From Dentipellis sp. KUC8613 (lineage: Eukaryota; Basidiomycota; Agaricomycetes; Russulales; Hericiaceae), in the NCBI GenBank assembly GCA_002286715.1, contig NSJX01000024.1, positions 186,001 through 250,000 of the forward strand: DNA of 64,000 nt. The letters are read 5' to 3'. Made by a program: the position numbers and the translations under genes. Below the pieces are notes generated by a model that was not told where the DNA came from, did no database searches, and saw only the letters and a program-made list of their open reading frames with translations. Below, one piece after another: positions 41,825-54,974 of the stretch; position 1 is the stretch's first letter, and every line of letters begins with the position of its first letter.

Positions 41825-44430
41825 GGGCCTTGTTGACGCGTAGGTTTTGCTTCCGTCTCCAAGTCAAGCTCTTCAAGCTGTCAAATGGGCCTGGTCGCGA
41901 CTTGTCCTGAGTGCGGATTAGCTCTCGAAATGGAGAGCAATTTCGTCTGCCCGAGGCCGAATCGGCCGATGAATATTTTTCGGTGCTGTGAATACAATGT
42001 GATTGTACAGACTTGAATTTGTAGAAATTGACTTACGAGTGTCCAATTCTGAGGTGCCAGCGGCCAGACGCGCGCGAGTCTGTAATGTCTGGTGTTATAG
42101 CCAAATATCACTTGCCAAAGCGCGCAGCATGGCCTCGGCAGCTCATATCAAGTGCTGTTGGCGGTCAGTGCGATAAGAAGATATGGGATGCGGGACGTCC
42201 GACGACGGAGGAGCTGCCAAAGAGATACGGAATTCAGAGTCCGCGGCGGAGGATTGGTGGCGGGCCGTCCGTTCTGTCGCGTGCGTACCTTGAACAAGGC
42301 CCTGCTTCAACGACTCTAATCCCTCGAGGGCATCAACCGACTACATACACCTAGCCTCCGTAGCTGTCCTCGATAAGGAAGATACGTGTGTCTTATCAGA
42401 GTACATACCGGCCGTCCACCATGATAAAAATGCCTCCTCCGATGTCCTCGTCCCCCACTGCGCTACCGGCGCTCTGACCTCCCGCTCCCTGCCATTCCAC
42501 CTTGTCTCTGCTGTCTCTGAGACCCTGCTCAGCTTTGAGCATACCCACGACGACGATTCCGAAACACAGATAGAACGCCTTCGGGGGTAGGCCGAACATG
42601 TCAGGCTCGCAAAGCCCCGATTTGTCCAACGGGTTCGTGTGCACCCCCGAAGAACTGGCACGCTCGTCCCCAGACTCGACCAACATCTACTGTCTGACGC
42701 GTGGTCAAAGCATCGGGTTGACTGTGAGTGCGCGCTCCGCCCATGGCTTCTCGTCAACGCGACATGCTAATCCAGGAACATGCCCGCGTCACTGCTCGCG
42801 TGACCACAATGCCGACCGTACACTGCTACACAGCTCACGACCGAAGCGGCTTTTGTATCGCTTTTGTCAGTGCTGCTTCTGTTTGCCCTCATCGTTGTAC
42901 GTATGCCCACTTTTGGTTTTGTGAGGCTATGTGACTAACGACGCGCCTGTCTGCAGAGGAACGTATTTCGGTACCGGAGAGATGCGCCCGACCCTAATTG
43001 GCGATTGCTAGACAAACCTCTGGACATATACATGGTACGCCCGCGCACATTCGCGTTCTTCATCGTCTTTCTGACAAGCACACTTCAACACCGCAGTTCT
43101 CGCTGTTCTGTTCTGATCTCGTCCAGGCGCTCGGAAGTGTACTGGACGTCAAATGGGTCCATGAAGGGAAGGTGTACTCGGGAGCCTTCTGCTCTGCACA
43201 GGGTGAGCGTGCTATCCACTTCGCGTCCGATGACCTCGGCTGACATCCACAAGGCGCTATCCAGCAGCTGGGCGAAACGGGCGTTGCAATGACCACATTC
43301 GTATGCACCGGGCGATACCTATATCCGACGTCAACTCACGGCTTGTTAGGTTATTGCCGTCCATACATTCGTTACGGCTGTCTGGAAGAAGGGCATTCAC
43401 TCTCGCTTCGCCGCGTTCTGCATCGTGGGCTTCATCTGGCTGTATGTGACCCTCTTCACCAGCATCGGACTCGGCCTGCATGCGAAAGGCGACAATCGCT
43501 GGGTCACACCCACGCCCGTAAGTCGCCCCCCTCGGTCCATTCCTGACGTACTGCTGACGCACCTCGTGGCCCGCCTAGTACTGGTGCTGGATCGGCCAAC
43601 AGTGGGCTATAGAGCGCATCTTCGGGGAGTACCTCTGGCTCTGGATCACGCTGGGGACGTCCATTGTCGTCTACATCCCGCTCTTCCTCTGGAGCCAGGG
43701 CGTCATCAGCGTCGACGAGAATCGCTGGTGGCGTTTCCGCATGCACCCGCGCAAGACGCACGACTCTGAGCCGCGGCGGCGATTTGCGCTCAGCATGCTC
43801 GCGTGAGTGTCCTTGCACCGCATTTTCCCGCCAACGTACCTGACCTCGCCCCCCGCGCGCCCTTTCCCTACTCGTCACCCGCAGCTACCCCCTGTCGTAC
43901 TCCGTGCTCGTCCTGCCACTCTCGATCGTCCGCTGGCTCACCTTCAGCACCGGCGGCAGCGTGCCCTCCGCCGCGACGTTCGTCGTCATCACGCTCTACG
44001 GGCTTTCTGGCGTGGTCAACGTCCTGCTGATGCTCCTCACGCGCCCGCGGCTGCTGCTCTTCAGCGAGCCCCTCCCGCCCACCTCGCCCGTCCGCGTGCC
44101 GCTGCCCGAGCCGCCGCGCCCCCTGTCGAAGGGCCACCGCCCGGAGACGATCGGCAGCCCGCAGGCGATACACATGGGCACGCTGCAGGAGGATGGCAAG
44201 TGGAAGCTGCCGCTGGAGCGGGAGAGCGCCACGTCGTCGTATGACAGCGTCGTCCACATCCGCTGACACCCGCTGCCGCTGCGCGCAGAGATGGGGGTGT
44301 GGAGATGGTGATGTGGAGATGAAGATGTGAAGATGGAGATGAAGATGCGGCCTGGTAGGTCTGGCGATTCCCGACGCGCAGCCTATTTTCTTTTCCTTTC
44401 CTTTTTCGCTGCGCGGGTGCGATTCATGTG
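41825..44430 (+). repeat. Tandem segmental duplication, copy 2
   Basis: Matches copy 1 through upstream DNA, all eight exons and the 3' C/T tract. Exons are better conserved than introns, so the duplication is not very recent. Confidence 0.75.
42598..44266 (+). CDS. Seven-helix receptor-like membrane protein, paralogue B
   Basis: Same eight-exon structure as the upstream copy (exons 1-3: 42598-42723, 42834-42896, 42957-43034; exon 4 from 43097). Conserved blocks: RNVFRYRRDAPDPNWRLLDK, FSLFCSDLVQALGSVLDV, GETGVAMTTFVIAVHTFVTA, YWCWIGQQWAIERIFGEYLW, YSVLVLPLSIVRWLTFSTGG. It differs from A mainly in the N-terminus, the second loop (MHPRKTHDSE against MHPLRKAQDFE) and the tail (PLPEPPRPLSKGHRPE). 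A tandem pair of G-protein-coupled-type receptors; substrate or ligand unknown. Confidence 0.82.
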
Positions 44431-46018
44431 TACGAGCCGTCGTTCTGGGAGAGACGCTTTCTGTCCTTTTTGGTTTCTGGTCTGTTCATGTCCTCTCTCT
44501 TTCTGTTGCTGTCCTTTGGGATTTTACATACCACTGATGCATGGTGTTGCATTTCTATCTTTATGGTTTTTTGTTGTTTGTACTGGAGACTTCCCCCCGC
44601 CGTCCTACGCGACCCCCCTCTTGTACTCTACCTGCCTAACCCCCCTGCGCCCAAATTAACCCCAATATCATGTGAGCTTCTACCTGTCGACTGCCTTTGT
44701 TTTTCCGTGGCTAGATTCGAAACACCCCGGCGCTGATCTTTGCGATGTTGTCGGTCTCAGAAGCCGCACGCACTGCCAGAGCGCATACAGCAATTGCTTC
44801 CGTCGGGGACCAGCGTCTACCATCATTATCAACCCACGTCGAACTCACGTCAGTTCGACCTCGTACGCAGGCAAATGCCTTACCAATAAAGCGAATACCA
44901 TCCGCCTGCACGCCGCGGAACCAACAAGACAGCCTTTGGCCGCGGGGTAATCAAGCATCGGGCTCACCTACTGCCGCATATCGAATACGCGCACGCACCG
45001 CCAAGTTCGCCGGCCACTCATGAAACCAACGCTGTGCCAGTCGAGTTCCCGGCGAGCCAGACCCGCTCCCACGCGGGGGGCACACGAAAAACGCACGAGG
45101 CACGCGCCCCGCGGCGGCGGCGCGCGGACGCACATTCGCAAACCGGGCTGAAGTATCCGAGGCAGGGCGTCGCCTGTGCGCGCAGGGTGCGCGGGGAAGG
45201 GCTTGGCGCGCGGGCGCATTGTCGAGTTCCTCGGGCGGGCGCTGGCAACGGCCTCGGACGCGTCACTGCATCCGCCAGCGCGTGGGGCCCAGTGCGCCGG
45301 CGCAAGCGGGATCGCTGTGAATGGTGCCTCGATGTCCGTGCTGCATCGGTAGATAGAGGCCTCGCTCGCGCGACCCTCTAGGGTCGCGATGCAGCTGCAG
45401 TCTGCAGAGCGCGACAATTTGACAACGGCGCAGGATCGATCTGTTGGAAGGTTTTAAACTCGAGCTCTGATCGTGCGCTGCCGAGCTCGCTCACGGGCTT
45501 CGGAGGGCAGGGTTGATTCCGGCCGCGGGCGGGCAAGTAAACGCTCGGAGGCATGCGCCTGTGTGGGCAATCCCTGTTCTGCATTCGGCGGCGCCGATCA
45601 GGCCTTGGGACCACCGAGACCTGCGTCTGGGACGAGAATGCGCGCAGGGTCTCCCAAGCACCGCTCTGCATCGGGCGGCCATCTCCTTTGGCGGGCCCGC
45701 GGAATCATCTGACTGGATCCCCTACGTGGTCTGCTGCCCCACACGTCCGTTTCGCGCCTGTTATGGCAGCGCTGGGCGGTGCGGGCAGCCCGCCAGCGTG
45801 GCCCGCAATAACCACACATCTTTTCTATTTCAAATGGTCAACGAGCGCGCTAATCGGGACACAACAGACAATCATGTCCTTACATACATATGCCGAGCCA
45901 ATTTGCCCCGCCGTCTGGCCTGTGGTATAAAACGCGCGGCCGGACAAGGGTGGGAGGGGATCCCCACATCGTCGAATTTTGGCCCGACGACACACCCTCG
46001 CACCGACCGGCACCGCTC
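44431..46018. other. Intergenic region
   Basis: Contains the 3' UTR of paralogue B and the promoter of the next gene (TATAAAA at 45926). No gene is supported in 44750-45900 despite several GC-rich open frames. Confidence 0.45.
45926..45932 (+). promoter_or_regulatory. TATA box of the glycosyltransferase-like gene
   Basis: TATAAAA, 87-93 bp upstream of the ATG at 46019. It lies downstream of an earlier in-frame ATG (45890), which argues against that earlier start. Confidence 0.55.
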
Positions 46019-47359
46019 ATGGCGACGTTCAACTGGCGCAACGTCGACCTGAACGTGAGCCTCACCCGGCGGGCCCGTCTGTACGCCGCCGTCTGCGGCG
46101 CCTTCGTCCTCACCCTCCTCGTCGGGCTCTACTACCAGCTCGACGCCGACTCGCACTTTGGGGAGTACTCGAACCCGGCCTCGGAGGCGATCCACAATGT
46201 GATCCTGCGCCCGTGGCTGCCCGAGGTGAAGCCGCGCGTGCTGCTCGTGTCCGCGTTCTTCCCGCTGCCCAAGTCGAAGCACACGTTCGGCGAGTACGAG
46301 GCGTGGCTCACGCACTACCTGCAGCCCATCACGTCGGACCTGTACATGTTCGCGCCGCCCGAGATGGAGGAGATGATCCGGCGGCTGCGCGGCGACCTGC
46401 CGATGACGCTCAACACGACGTACCACACCATCTGGGATATCCCGACGCTGCGCGGCCGCAAGGACCTGTACTACGAGATGCACACCTGGGACCCCGAGCA
46501 GTGGCTGCACTCGCCGGAGCTATACGCCGTGTGGACCGGCAAGGTCTTCTTCCTCGACGAGGGCTTCACCAACTCGCTCGCCGCGGGCAAGCACTACGAC
46601 TACGCGTTCTGGAACGACGCCGGGAGCATGCGGGAGAGCCACACGTACAGGAACTGGCCCGACGGCAAGCGCGTCGACGAGGTCTACCGGGCGTCCGCGA
46701 AGCTCAGCGGCGTGCCGATTGACCAGATGGTGTTCTTTGGGCTGTGGTGGGCGCCGGACAAGGACCACAAGGAGAGCAAGGAGTGGCGGGAGGAGCGCGG
46801 CCCCGTCGAGTGGATGATGTCTGAAGGTCGGTCGTCACGTTGTCTCTCCAGGCCCCGAGATTGATTGAGTTCCTTCCCAGGGTCGTTCTTCGGGGGCATG
46901 CTGGATGCTGTGCGGACGTATCGGCACCTATACATGGCGTACCACGATCACTACCTCGCGCGGTCGTTCTTCGTGGGCAAGGACCAGAGCATCATGAACG
47001 TCCTGCTGTTCCTCTTCCCGTCGCATTTCACAGTCACGTGGGTCTACGACAGCATCGCGCGGCAGGAGATGGGCATCCCGGACGGCGCGGAGACGCAGCT
47101 CGGCAACTGTGGCAGCTCGTGGTTCTACTACCAGTGGTACTTTGCAGAGCCGAGCGAGCGAGAGGAGCAGGCGGACGCATGGTATGCGGAGGAGAATGCC
47201 CATCGCGCAGGAGGAGAACCGATCAAGGAACGGTGTCATATGCAGCGGCTCATGACGTTCGACATGTTTATGAAGAGGGCATATGGGAACGATTGGGTCC
47301 CGCCGCCGGCATCGGTGGACATTGTCGGGGAGGGTCTTCGCTGGCTCGATCACCCATAG
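46019..47359 (+). CDS. Type II membrane glycosyltransferase-like protein
   Basis: Two exons (46019-46826, 46881-47359) give 428 aa. A single N-terminal anchor (LYAAVCGAFVLTLLVGLYY) puts the rest in the Golgi/ER lumen. Motifs include YEMHTWDPEQWLHSPELYAV, YDYAFWNDAGSMRESHTYRN (a D-A-G-S-x-R block), SFFGGMLDAVRTY and FFVGKDQSIMNVLLFLFP. These resemble the HtrL/YibB-like glycosyltransferase-fold proteins that are frequent in mushrooms. Donor and acceptor are unknown. The family link rests on motif resemblance, so it is tentative; the gene itself is certain. Confidence 0.72.
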
Positions 47360-48758
47360 AGCAAAAACACACAAAGGGTGTATAGATAGAATCATATGGA
47401 CTATATTTTATAGCGCTGTCAATAGTGTGTTCATTAATGCGATATACCCATTCGAAACAGCTAGCGGCCACGCTACCTGTTTGCGGCCCCCACAATCCGA
47501 CCGCGCTCGATTAGAGTTCATAACGCTATCGTGCGGGGAACCGCACCCGTGTATGGTGCACCTGTGCAGCAAGGTCTCCGGAACGGGAAGGCGAGGTCAC
47601 GAGATTGCGCAAGTGCAAGAAGAGGCTGTCCGGGATTCTTTCGAGACGTCGTTGCTATCGGAATGGGGAGGCGAATTCTGACCGAGTCAGTAGGAGAGGA
47701 TGATAACGTGCGAGTCGGACAGTTATTTGATGACGAGCATCTTGGATATATTGCGAACAGCCTCGGGCTCTATTACCATGGACCAGCGTTCCGAAGATGA
47801 AACCACATGGCGGCATTGTAAGAGCTTCTTCTTATCCCGACGAACATCGCCTTGCAACCGAATATTCGTGTACACGGCCTGTGAACGGCGTGTTAGCCCA
47901 AGGCAAGAGAGATGGTCCGTGCGCCACCGATTGTGGGCACTGATCAAGACGAGGGTGCCACGAAGCCACCAGGTGTCGTCTGTAGGCGCGCGAGGAGATG
48001 CGGGAAACGAGGAAAGGACGAGCGCCACGATGGCCGGGTCGGCAGCAGTTTGCGCATGCGCACGGAAGGAGCATGATAGATGGCGCAAGCTCCCATGCGA
48101 GGAGCTGCGTGCAATGGAAAGGCTGTATTCGCGAGAGACGGGAGGCTGAGGTGCTATGAAACACAGAATCACCGCAAGAGGCTTTATGTGTAGTGTCTGT
48201 GGACAGGTGACGTCAAGCCGCACAGAACGTCCTGGGAGTCGAGTGTGATGATGAGCGGAGCGGGGTGCTGATGGCTGATGCATGGACAGAGAGGTCTGGA
48301 TGTGTGCGATACGTAAAGGTGCGAGAGCGAAGTTTTTCTGCCGGCTGCGAGCATGCAGACGGCTGGGTGCATCTGAACGGTGTAGATCACTCAATGCCGA
48401 GAGAAGAAAGGAAAGCGGGCTTTTGTGATAACGGAGGCGTGGAGGCGGGCGGCTATAGCTCCAAAAGGGAGGCAACGTGTGTCGCGCATGGGCGATGCGT
48501 TGGGCGGGAGACGGCACGACGTTGGCAGCGAGGGCGAGGGCGGGGCGTCGGGGCGGTGGCGGGACGGGGACGGCGGGGTCGGGGGCGGGGCTTGGCAGTG
48601 TCGGGCGGGGCGGGATGGCGGAGGGGCGGTTCGGGGATGACGTCAGAGGAAGTTGTTTGTGGGTTGTTTGTGTGGACGGGAGAGGAGAGAAAGAGGCGCG
48701 CAGCGACCCGAGTGTATGTTACCCCACAGGCTCATCTCTTTCTTACCCGCAATGTGCC
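47360..48758. other. Intergenic region
   Basis: A 264-codon minus-strand frame (47723-48517) has no family signal, codes for a His/Ser/Arg-rich product and is most likely chance. Region 48480-48640 is G-rich. Probably promoter of the Hsp20-like gene. Confidence 0.4.
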
Positions 48759-50738
48759 ATGTCTCCCCACATCGACCACCCTCCGACGCCCCCGCTTTCT
48801 CCCTCAATGTCCCCCGCCCGGTCATCTGGCCCCAGCTCGTCGTCAACGTCGACCTCGTCTCTGTCTCTGCCGCTCCAGCAGCTCTCCCTTGATACTACCA
48901 AGGCGTTTCGCAGCAGCGAGTCGCCCTCGCCACAAGAGTCGCGCCCAAACCGGTTCGGGCCCAAGCTGCCGACGATGGACAAGCTGGACGAGGACGCGGT
49001 GATGCTGGACGAGGAGGAGGAGCTGAAGGACGCGATGGACGTGAGCGAGGGTGAGTGTGTTTAGCGCTCTCACGGGGGATGCCGGTGCGGGGGCCGGAAA
49101 AAGCAAGTGGGAAATAATGACAGTTGTTTCTCTGCCAGATAACCGCCCGACTCCCTCCCGTCCTCCTCTCCTCCCTCGCCAGTCTTCTTATTCCAAACGC
49201 CACGCCTCCGTCGACACCCCGCGTGAGGTCCCCTTTCCTTTCCCTTTCCTTTCCAACCCGATCCCGCAGTCCACTACGTCTTCCCACGCTCCATCCCACA
49301 TCAACGCAAACGGGCAGCAGTCTGCTGCTCCTCCGCCGCGTGCAGACAACCAGCCTCAGCCTGACTCTATCGATGATCCCATACAACCTCATCAAGATCA
49401 ACCCCCCGCCTACGAAAACGTGAATGGACATAGACTTGACGTTCCCTCCGCCTCTTCCTCTTCCGCCCATCATCGCATCTCCCGACCTCTTCCTCCTGTT
49501 CCCATCAAGCAGAACACCCTGCCACCAGAACACTCCTCCGCCTTTGGTCAGATGCAAACAGGCCCATCAGACGCGGGCTCGTCCACCGATGGCATGCCCC
49601 AGCACGCTGCCGAGGGTAGCCATCCTCCGTACGGTCACCAGGACGTGCCCACCCACGGGAGTCCCTACTCGCAGCCCACCAACCCAGTCTTTCCATTCAA
49701 CCGTCCGTTTTCGTCACCCAATGGTCCAACGCAGCCCGTGGTACCTCCGGGACGTTTTGCGCCACCCAACCCCTCCGGTCCGGCATGGTATGACCGTAGT
49801 TCAACCGCAAGCCTTCCTTTGCCTTCGCAGACACCCTACTTTACTCTCCCGTCGATGCGAACGCCACCTCAAAACGGGCAAGAACTTCCTCCAGTGCCGG
49901 GTTCGAGCTCGGCGACTCCGGGATGGCCGCAGGATCCGTCTCCAAGCAGCCATCTCCATCACCAACATCCGCTCCCGCCTCCGCCTCCGCCCCGAGTGCT
50001 TTCCTCGGCGGCATCTACCATAAGCACCATGAGCTACGCCCCACCTCCCCCGCCGTACACGCCATCACCCATGCCGCTCGGTGGCTCGGCGATCATCACG
50101 CGCTCCACGTCTGATTTTTCACCGATGCCGCCCGCTGCCATGTCCGAACGGTCTGCCTCACCCGCGCCCTCGATGAACCCAAGTCGCAGTTTGCCCCCGC
50201 CAGCACCGCCAACGATTCTCGCCCCACCGCCAGCCCCTCCCGGGCCGGAACGCGGACGTGCGCCGCACGAGCCATTTTTGAGCCATGCACCGCCGCCTGC
50301 GGACAGCTGGATAGCAGTTGAGACGATGACGCGGGAGTACAATCTCGTCGTACGTCTCCCAGGCTTTCGACGGGACGGAATGTGAGTCTCCTGTTCGTCT
50401 AATCTGAGCCCTGACTGATCATCGTCCCTTGCTTCTCGGCGTGCCTCGGCGCTTCCTTGTGACGTATGTGTACAGAACCTTAGCAACGCGCAGACGCAGG
50501 ATACTGCACCTCGTTGCCGACTCTTGGGATGCAGGTGGCGGTCAGTGGTTACGTGCCTGTTCACATGTCGAGTCGTTGCTAACGCGTCGTCGTTCCAGGC
50601 CACTTTGAGCGCAGGATTGCGTTTGGATACGACGCTGATCTCAGCCAGGTCCGGGCTGAATTTGACGGGGAGATGCTTCGGGTCATCATCCCTCGTCGAG
50701 TGCCATCTATCACTTGGTATGGCGAGGCACGAGAATAA
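48759..50738 (+). CDS. Hsp20/alpha-crystallin-like protein with a long disordered N-terminus
   Basis: Four exons (48759-49050, 49139-50381, 50476-50540, 50599-50738) give 579 aa. Residues 1-480 are Pro/Ser-rich low-complexity sequence with polyproline runs. The C-terminal 100 residues form an alpha-crystallin-like domain: WIAVETMTREYNLVVRLPGF, then ITLATRRRRILHLVADSW, GHFERRIAFGYDADLSQVRA and FDGEMLRVIIPRRVP, matching the strand order of small heat-shock proteins. The last two introns lie inside this domain and splice in phase. Ordinary Hsp20 proteins are 150-220 aa, so the extension is unusual and may give condensate or adaptor properties (inference). Confidence 0.85.
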
Positions 50739-52666
50739 TTCGGCCATCTGCCAACTGCGGCAATTGACACAGCATCGACCGTCTCTCATCGCATCAAGGT
50801 CAAAGGCGGGTGACGAGATAGAACAAGACAGAAGTAAGAAATCAGAATACTACCATTAATCGCCCACCGGGACCCTCTCTCCTTCACCTCGACCTCTAAC
50901 ATATCAGTACGACGCACGACAGTCCCAACGTGCATTATGTACATCCACGGCCGTCGCCTCGCCCCTTCGGACCTGCTTTGCTGTGACATAAGCTTTGACA
51001 CCACGTACTCACCCACACACCTTTGCACGCGTTTACCGACCATCTCATTTCCGACCTCATCACCCCTGTGCAATACTTCTCCCTCCGCTTGGGAGCGCGC
51101 CATGCCTTACGTCTACCGTGTCCCCCGTCTCTGCTACTTATACCACCTCTGCTCTGCGGCGCCCCCGGACTTTTAAAGGACAATGCGCGGAACGGCGTCT
51201 CGATATATAACATTATATCCCAGCATCCGTACCGATACCCATTGTTTGTGCTCGTATCTGTACCATACAGCAGCAGCACCTCGGGACCCGCACCGCACCC
51301 GGGCGTACGTCAAAGAAGGACCACCGCGGTGGAGCCGGCGGCGATAGTCGCGCGTCAGGCGGCGACGCACCTGCCTGGCTGCCTGCCCGCATCCTGCGCC
51401 CCAGATCGCAGATGCCTATCGCCCGCGTCCTCGGCACGGCCTGCCTGTGGAGCCCGAGTCTTTCGGCGCGCGCGCGCCCGCGAGCACCCCTAATGCCCCC
51501 CTCACCCCATCCCCATCCATTCCGCCCTGCAATCTCTCCCGACACAATGCATGCATACAAGACGCTCTCCTTTACCTCCCATTCTCACTCCATTCCGCTT
51601 ACCTTACTCACCCATGTTGTACGTATTATAATATCATCGCCGCACGGTATCGTATATACCCTTGTCTGCCCACCCATCATCATCCGCCATCCCATCCCGT
51701 CCTCATACATATCGTACATACGTGCATGCGTGTCCGTGCCAATTTATATATGTATATAGTATGTCGTGTTCTCGTGTGCCCTGCGGGTCCGCCTGTCGTG
51801 TGTCGTGTTTCGCGTTCCGTTGCTCATCGCTCGCTCGCTCGCTTGCTGCTCGATGTCGCTTGTCGTTAATATTTATTGTCACACTGCCCGCGGTTGTTGG
51901 CGTCTGGCGTTTATCTGCTGCTTTCATCTCCGTCTCTTGTGCTGTGTGCTGTGTGCTGTGTGCTGTAGCGTTTGCGCGATTGCTGTGTAGCTAGCTGCCT
52001 GCTCGATGTACGAATAATCTTAGTTTCCAGTTTTTCGACATGCTCAGCTGAGTCTCGTTGCTACGCGAAGGGCCTCGAGGCTCGGAGCCTCGATGCGGTC
52101 GTCCGGATGGCGGAATAACATGACGGAACTTGCCGGTGCCGGTCCGCCGCGGCTACTGTAACGTTCAAGCTAAACGCTAAACACGTGTCACGCGCCACTT
52201 ACGCCGACGCGACGGTGACGTCGCCTTCGAAAGTGGTCCGGAAGTACCGAGCAAGTACTGTGTTGTGTCGAAGATTCTACCTGGTGCTAGCTGTAAGTAG
52301 CAGTCTCTCTCATGCCAGTGGTCAAGAGTCCAGAGTCAAACGGCTTATCCGCGTAAACGTTTGCGTCGACAGGAAACCCCGTGCGCATGCGCCTCCGGAT
52401 CTTCTGCTTTGCATCGATGTCCTAATCCTATTTCCCCAAGCTTTCTCCAGGCTTGGTGTCCACAGGACCATAACGGTAGCCACTGCAAAAGGTACCCACG
52501 CGAGGTTGGTAGTGCGATTGCAGTAAGTCAAATACGACGACTGACGGTGATATGTTTATCTAGGTTGTACATATCCTTTGGTTACTTGACTGACTCCTCA
52601 GGGGAGCAGCAAGTCTAACTGGCATTCCCATTACCTTGGCCAACTGCGCCGGTACGTATATCCCAC
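50739..52666. other. Intergenic region
   Basis: No gene supported. Contains TGTGCTG repeats near 51939-51968 and a C/T-rich 3' region of the Hsp20-like gene. Confidence 0.45.
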
Positions 52667-54974
52667 ATGAAGCGCCTCGCAGCGGCCCGCTTGCGCCCCA
52701 GCACCTCGAGCTCGGGCCTTCTACGCAGCAGAGATCACAAGAGCCGAATACCATCCGCGGCCCGCCGCTACCAGCACCAGCACGCAAATACAAATACAAA
52801 TACAGATACAGATACCAGCCCCCCTCAGAGCCCCATCTCCGGCCTGCCGCAGCAGACGGACCTGCTGGAGCAGTACCGCGCCCTCGTGGCCCTCGGCCGG
52901 ATCCAGCACGACGACGCGCAGGTCCGCGTCATCATGCAGGTGCGCGCGCTGCCGCCGTCGCTCGTGCATACGGTAATTGATGTTCAATGTTCCGGGGTGT
53001 GCGGGGTAGCTGCGCGGGCTCCGGAGAGAGCTCGACGGGTACGCGCCGCCTGCGCTCGTGGCGCGGCACTTGGATGTGCGTCCCGTGGCTGGAGCGCAGA
53101 TGGAGACGTCTGGTGCGCAGCCGTGGTGGAAGCCCAGTGCGCAAGAGACTGAGGACGACGCTGCCGCCGACGCGCCGTCGTACGCGCTCACGCGCGTCCT
53201 GACCCACGCGGAAGAGCTCGCTTCGCTCACCACGCCCAAGGTACCGTATCCCCTTCCCTTCCCCCTAACCTTACCGATTCGCAACTAAACCGCAACCCTC
53301 ACTTCCCCACAGGGCCTACTCATCACCGGCCCCCCCGGCGCCGGCAAGACGTTTCTCATCGACCTCTGGCTCGCGTCCATGCCGACGCCGCACAAGGCGC
53401 GCAAGCACTACAGCGAGCTCGTGCTCGAAATCTACCGCGCCGTCTGGGAGGAGACGCAGCGGCGCATGGCCGCGCTGCACCAGGGCCGCGGTCCCGCGAA
53501 TTCAGAACCCGAAGCGCGTGCGCCGTGGACGCGCGCCGCGCGGGAGCACTGGCGGCGGCTTGTGCGCGCGGGCGGGGTGCCTGTGCGATGGGCGCGCTCT
53601 GGAGGGCGTATTGGTGTGGGGACGGGGACGGGGACGGGGACAGGGACGGGGACGGACCCGCCGATCGCATACGCGGTCGCGCGGCGGCTCGTGCTCGCGC
53701 ACTGGCTGCTGGTGTTCGACGAGGTACAGCTGCTGGACGTGTCGAGCGCGACGCTGCTCGCGGACGTGCTTGCGTGGTTCTGGCGCATGGGCGGCGTGCT
53801 CGTCGGCTCGTCGAACCGCGTGCCGGACGACCTGTACCGCAACGGCGTGCAGCGCGAGCGGCTCGAGCCGTTTGTCGAGGCGATGAAGGTGCGCTGTCCG
53901 GTTGTGGAGATGCGCGTGGGGAGGGATTGGCGCGAGGTGAGGGCGGGGATGGGGGAGGAAGGTGGGAGGACGTGGTTTGTGGAGGGGAGGGAGGGCGAGT
54001 TTGAGAGGTGGGTGGAGGGGCTTGTGGAGGGCGAGCAAGGTTGGGTTTTCTTGTACGATGATTATATCTCTCAGGCTGATCATAGCGGCAGAATCGACGC
54101 AGAGCACTCTGCAGGTTTTCGGCAGACCTCTACAAGTGGCATGGTCTCGCGGAGGCGTATGCAGATTTTCCTTCTCAGAGCTTTGCGAAGAGGTAAATGT
54201 CGCATCCCCTTCCCTAATTCATCTCTTACGCGCTCTCCACCCCAGTCACTCGGCGCTGCAGACTACATGTCCCTCGCCTCGACCTACCACACCCTCATCC
54301 TCACACACATCCCTGTCTTGCACGTCTCCTCCAAAAACCAAGCGCGGCGCTTCATCTCTCTCATCGACGCGCTCTACGAGGCGCGCTGCCGCCTCGTTTG
54401 TCTCGCAGAAGCTGAGCCCGAGGACCTCTTCTTCCCGGACGGCGTCGGCAGCACCATAGCGGGCGGCGCGGACATGGACAGCATGATGGCTGAGTCTGTC
54501 AGCGAGACGCAGGACGTGTACCGCCCGAACGTCGCCTCGTACGACGCGCCCAAAATGGCGGAAGCACGCGTCGCGCCGTCCCCCCTCGCACTCGAGACAC
54601 TGTCCATATTCTCAGGTGACGCGTTCGCCCTCTTCCTCCCTTTACCTCCGTACTCACTACAAAACACAGGCAAGGACGAGCAATTCGCCTACAAGCGCGC
54701 GCTCTCGCGGCTGCTGGAGATGACCTCGGCGGGCTACGCCCGCGAGGAACGCTGGATGCCCCTCCCGGCACATGTGCGCAAGTGGGAGCGCGCCGCACCG
54801 AATGCGTCCACGAGCTTCAAGGGCTCGGAGTCTGCTAGCTCGGATGGCGGCGATGGGAGTACTGGTACCAGTGCTGCATATTCGGGCGGACGGCCGTTGG
54901 CTGACCGGCCGGAGGCCCCTCGCGTGCGGGAGCATCATATTTGGGGGATCGCAGATTCGGGCTCGGGGAGGTAG
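52667..54974 (+). CDS. AFG1: AFG1/LACE1-type mitochondrial AAA ATPase
   Basis: Mitochondrial inner-membrane-associated ATPase that assists turnover of unassembled respiratory subunits. Several exons. The N-terminus is basic and Ser/Arg-rich (MKRLAAARLRPSTSSSG), a plausible mitochondrial presequence. Walker A is LLITGPPGAGKTFLIDLWLA, Walker B is LLVFDEVQLLD, and sensor/arginine blocks follow (GVLVGSSNRVPDDLYRNGVQ). The C-terminal half has CRFSFSELCEE, LGAADYMSLASTYHTLILTH, RRFISLIDALYEARCRLVCL and a helical end before a Ser/Gly tail. Two microsatellites are translated: CAAATA units (QHANTNTNTDTDT) and GGGGAC units giving a GT-repeat between the Walker motifs. Confidence 0.92.

Noticed and set aside
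47723..48517. 264-codon minus-strand frame upstream of the Hsp20-like gene
   Set aside because: His/Ser/Arg-rich with no family motif; consistent with chance opening in promoter DNA.
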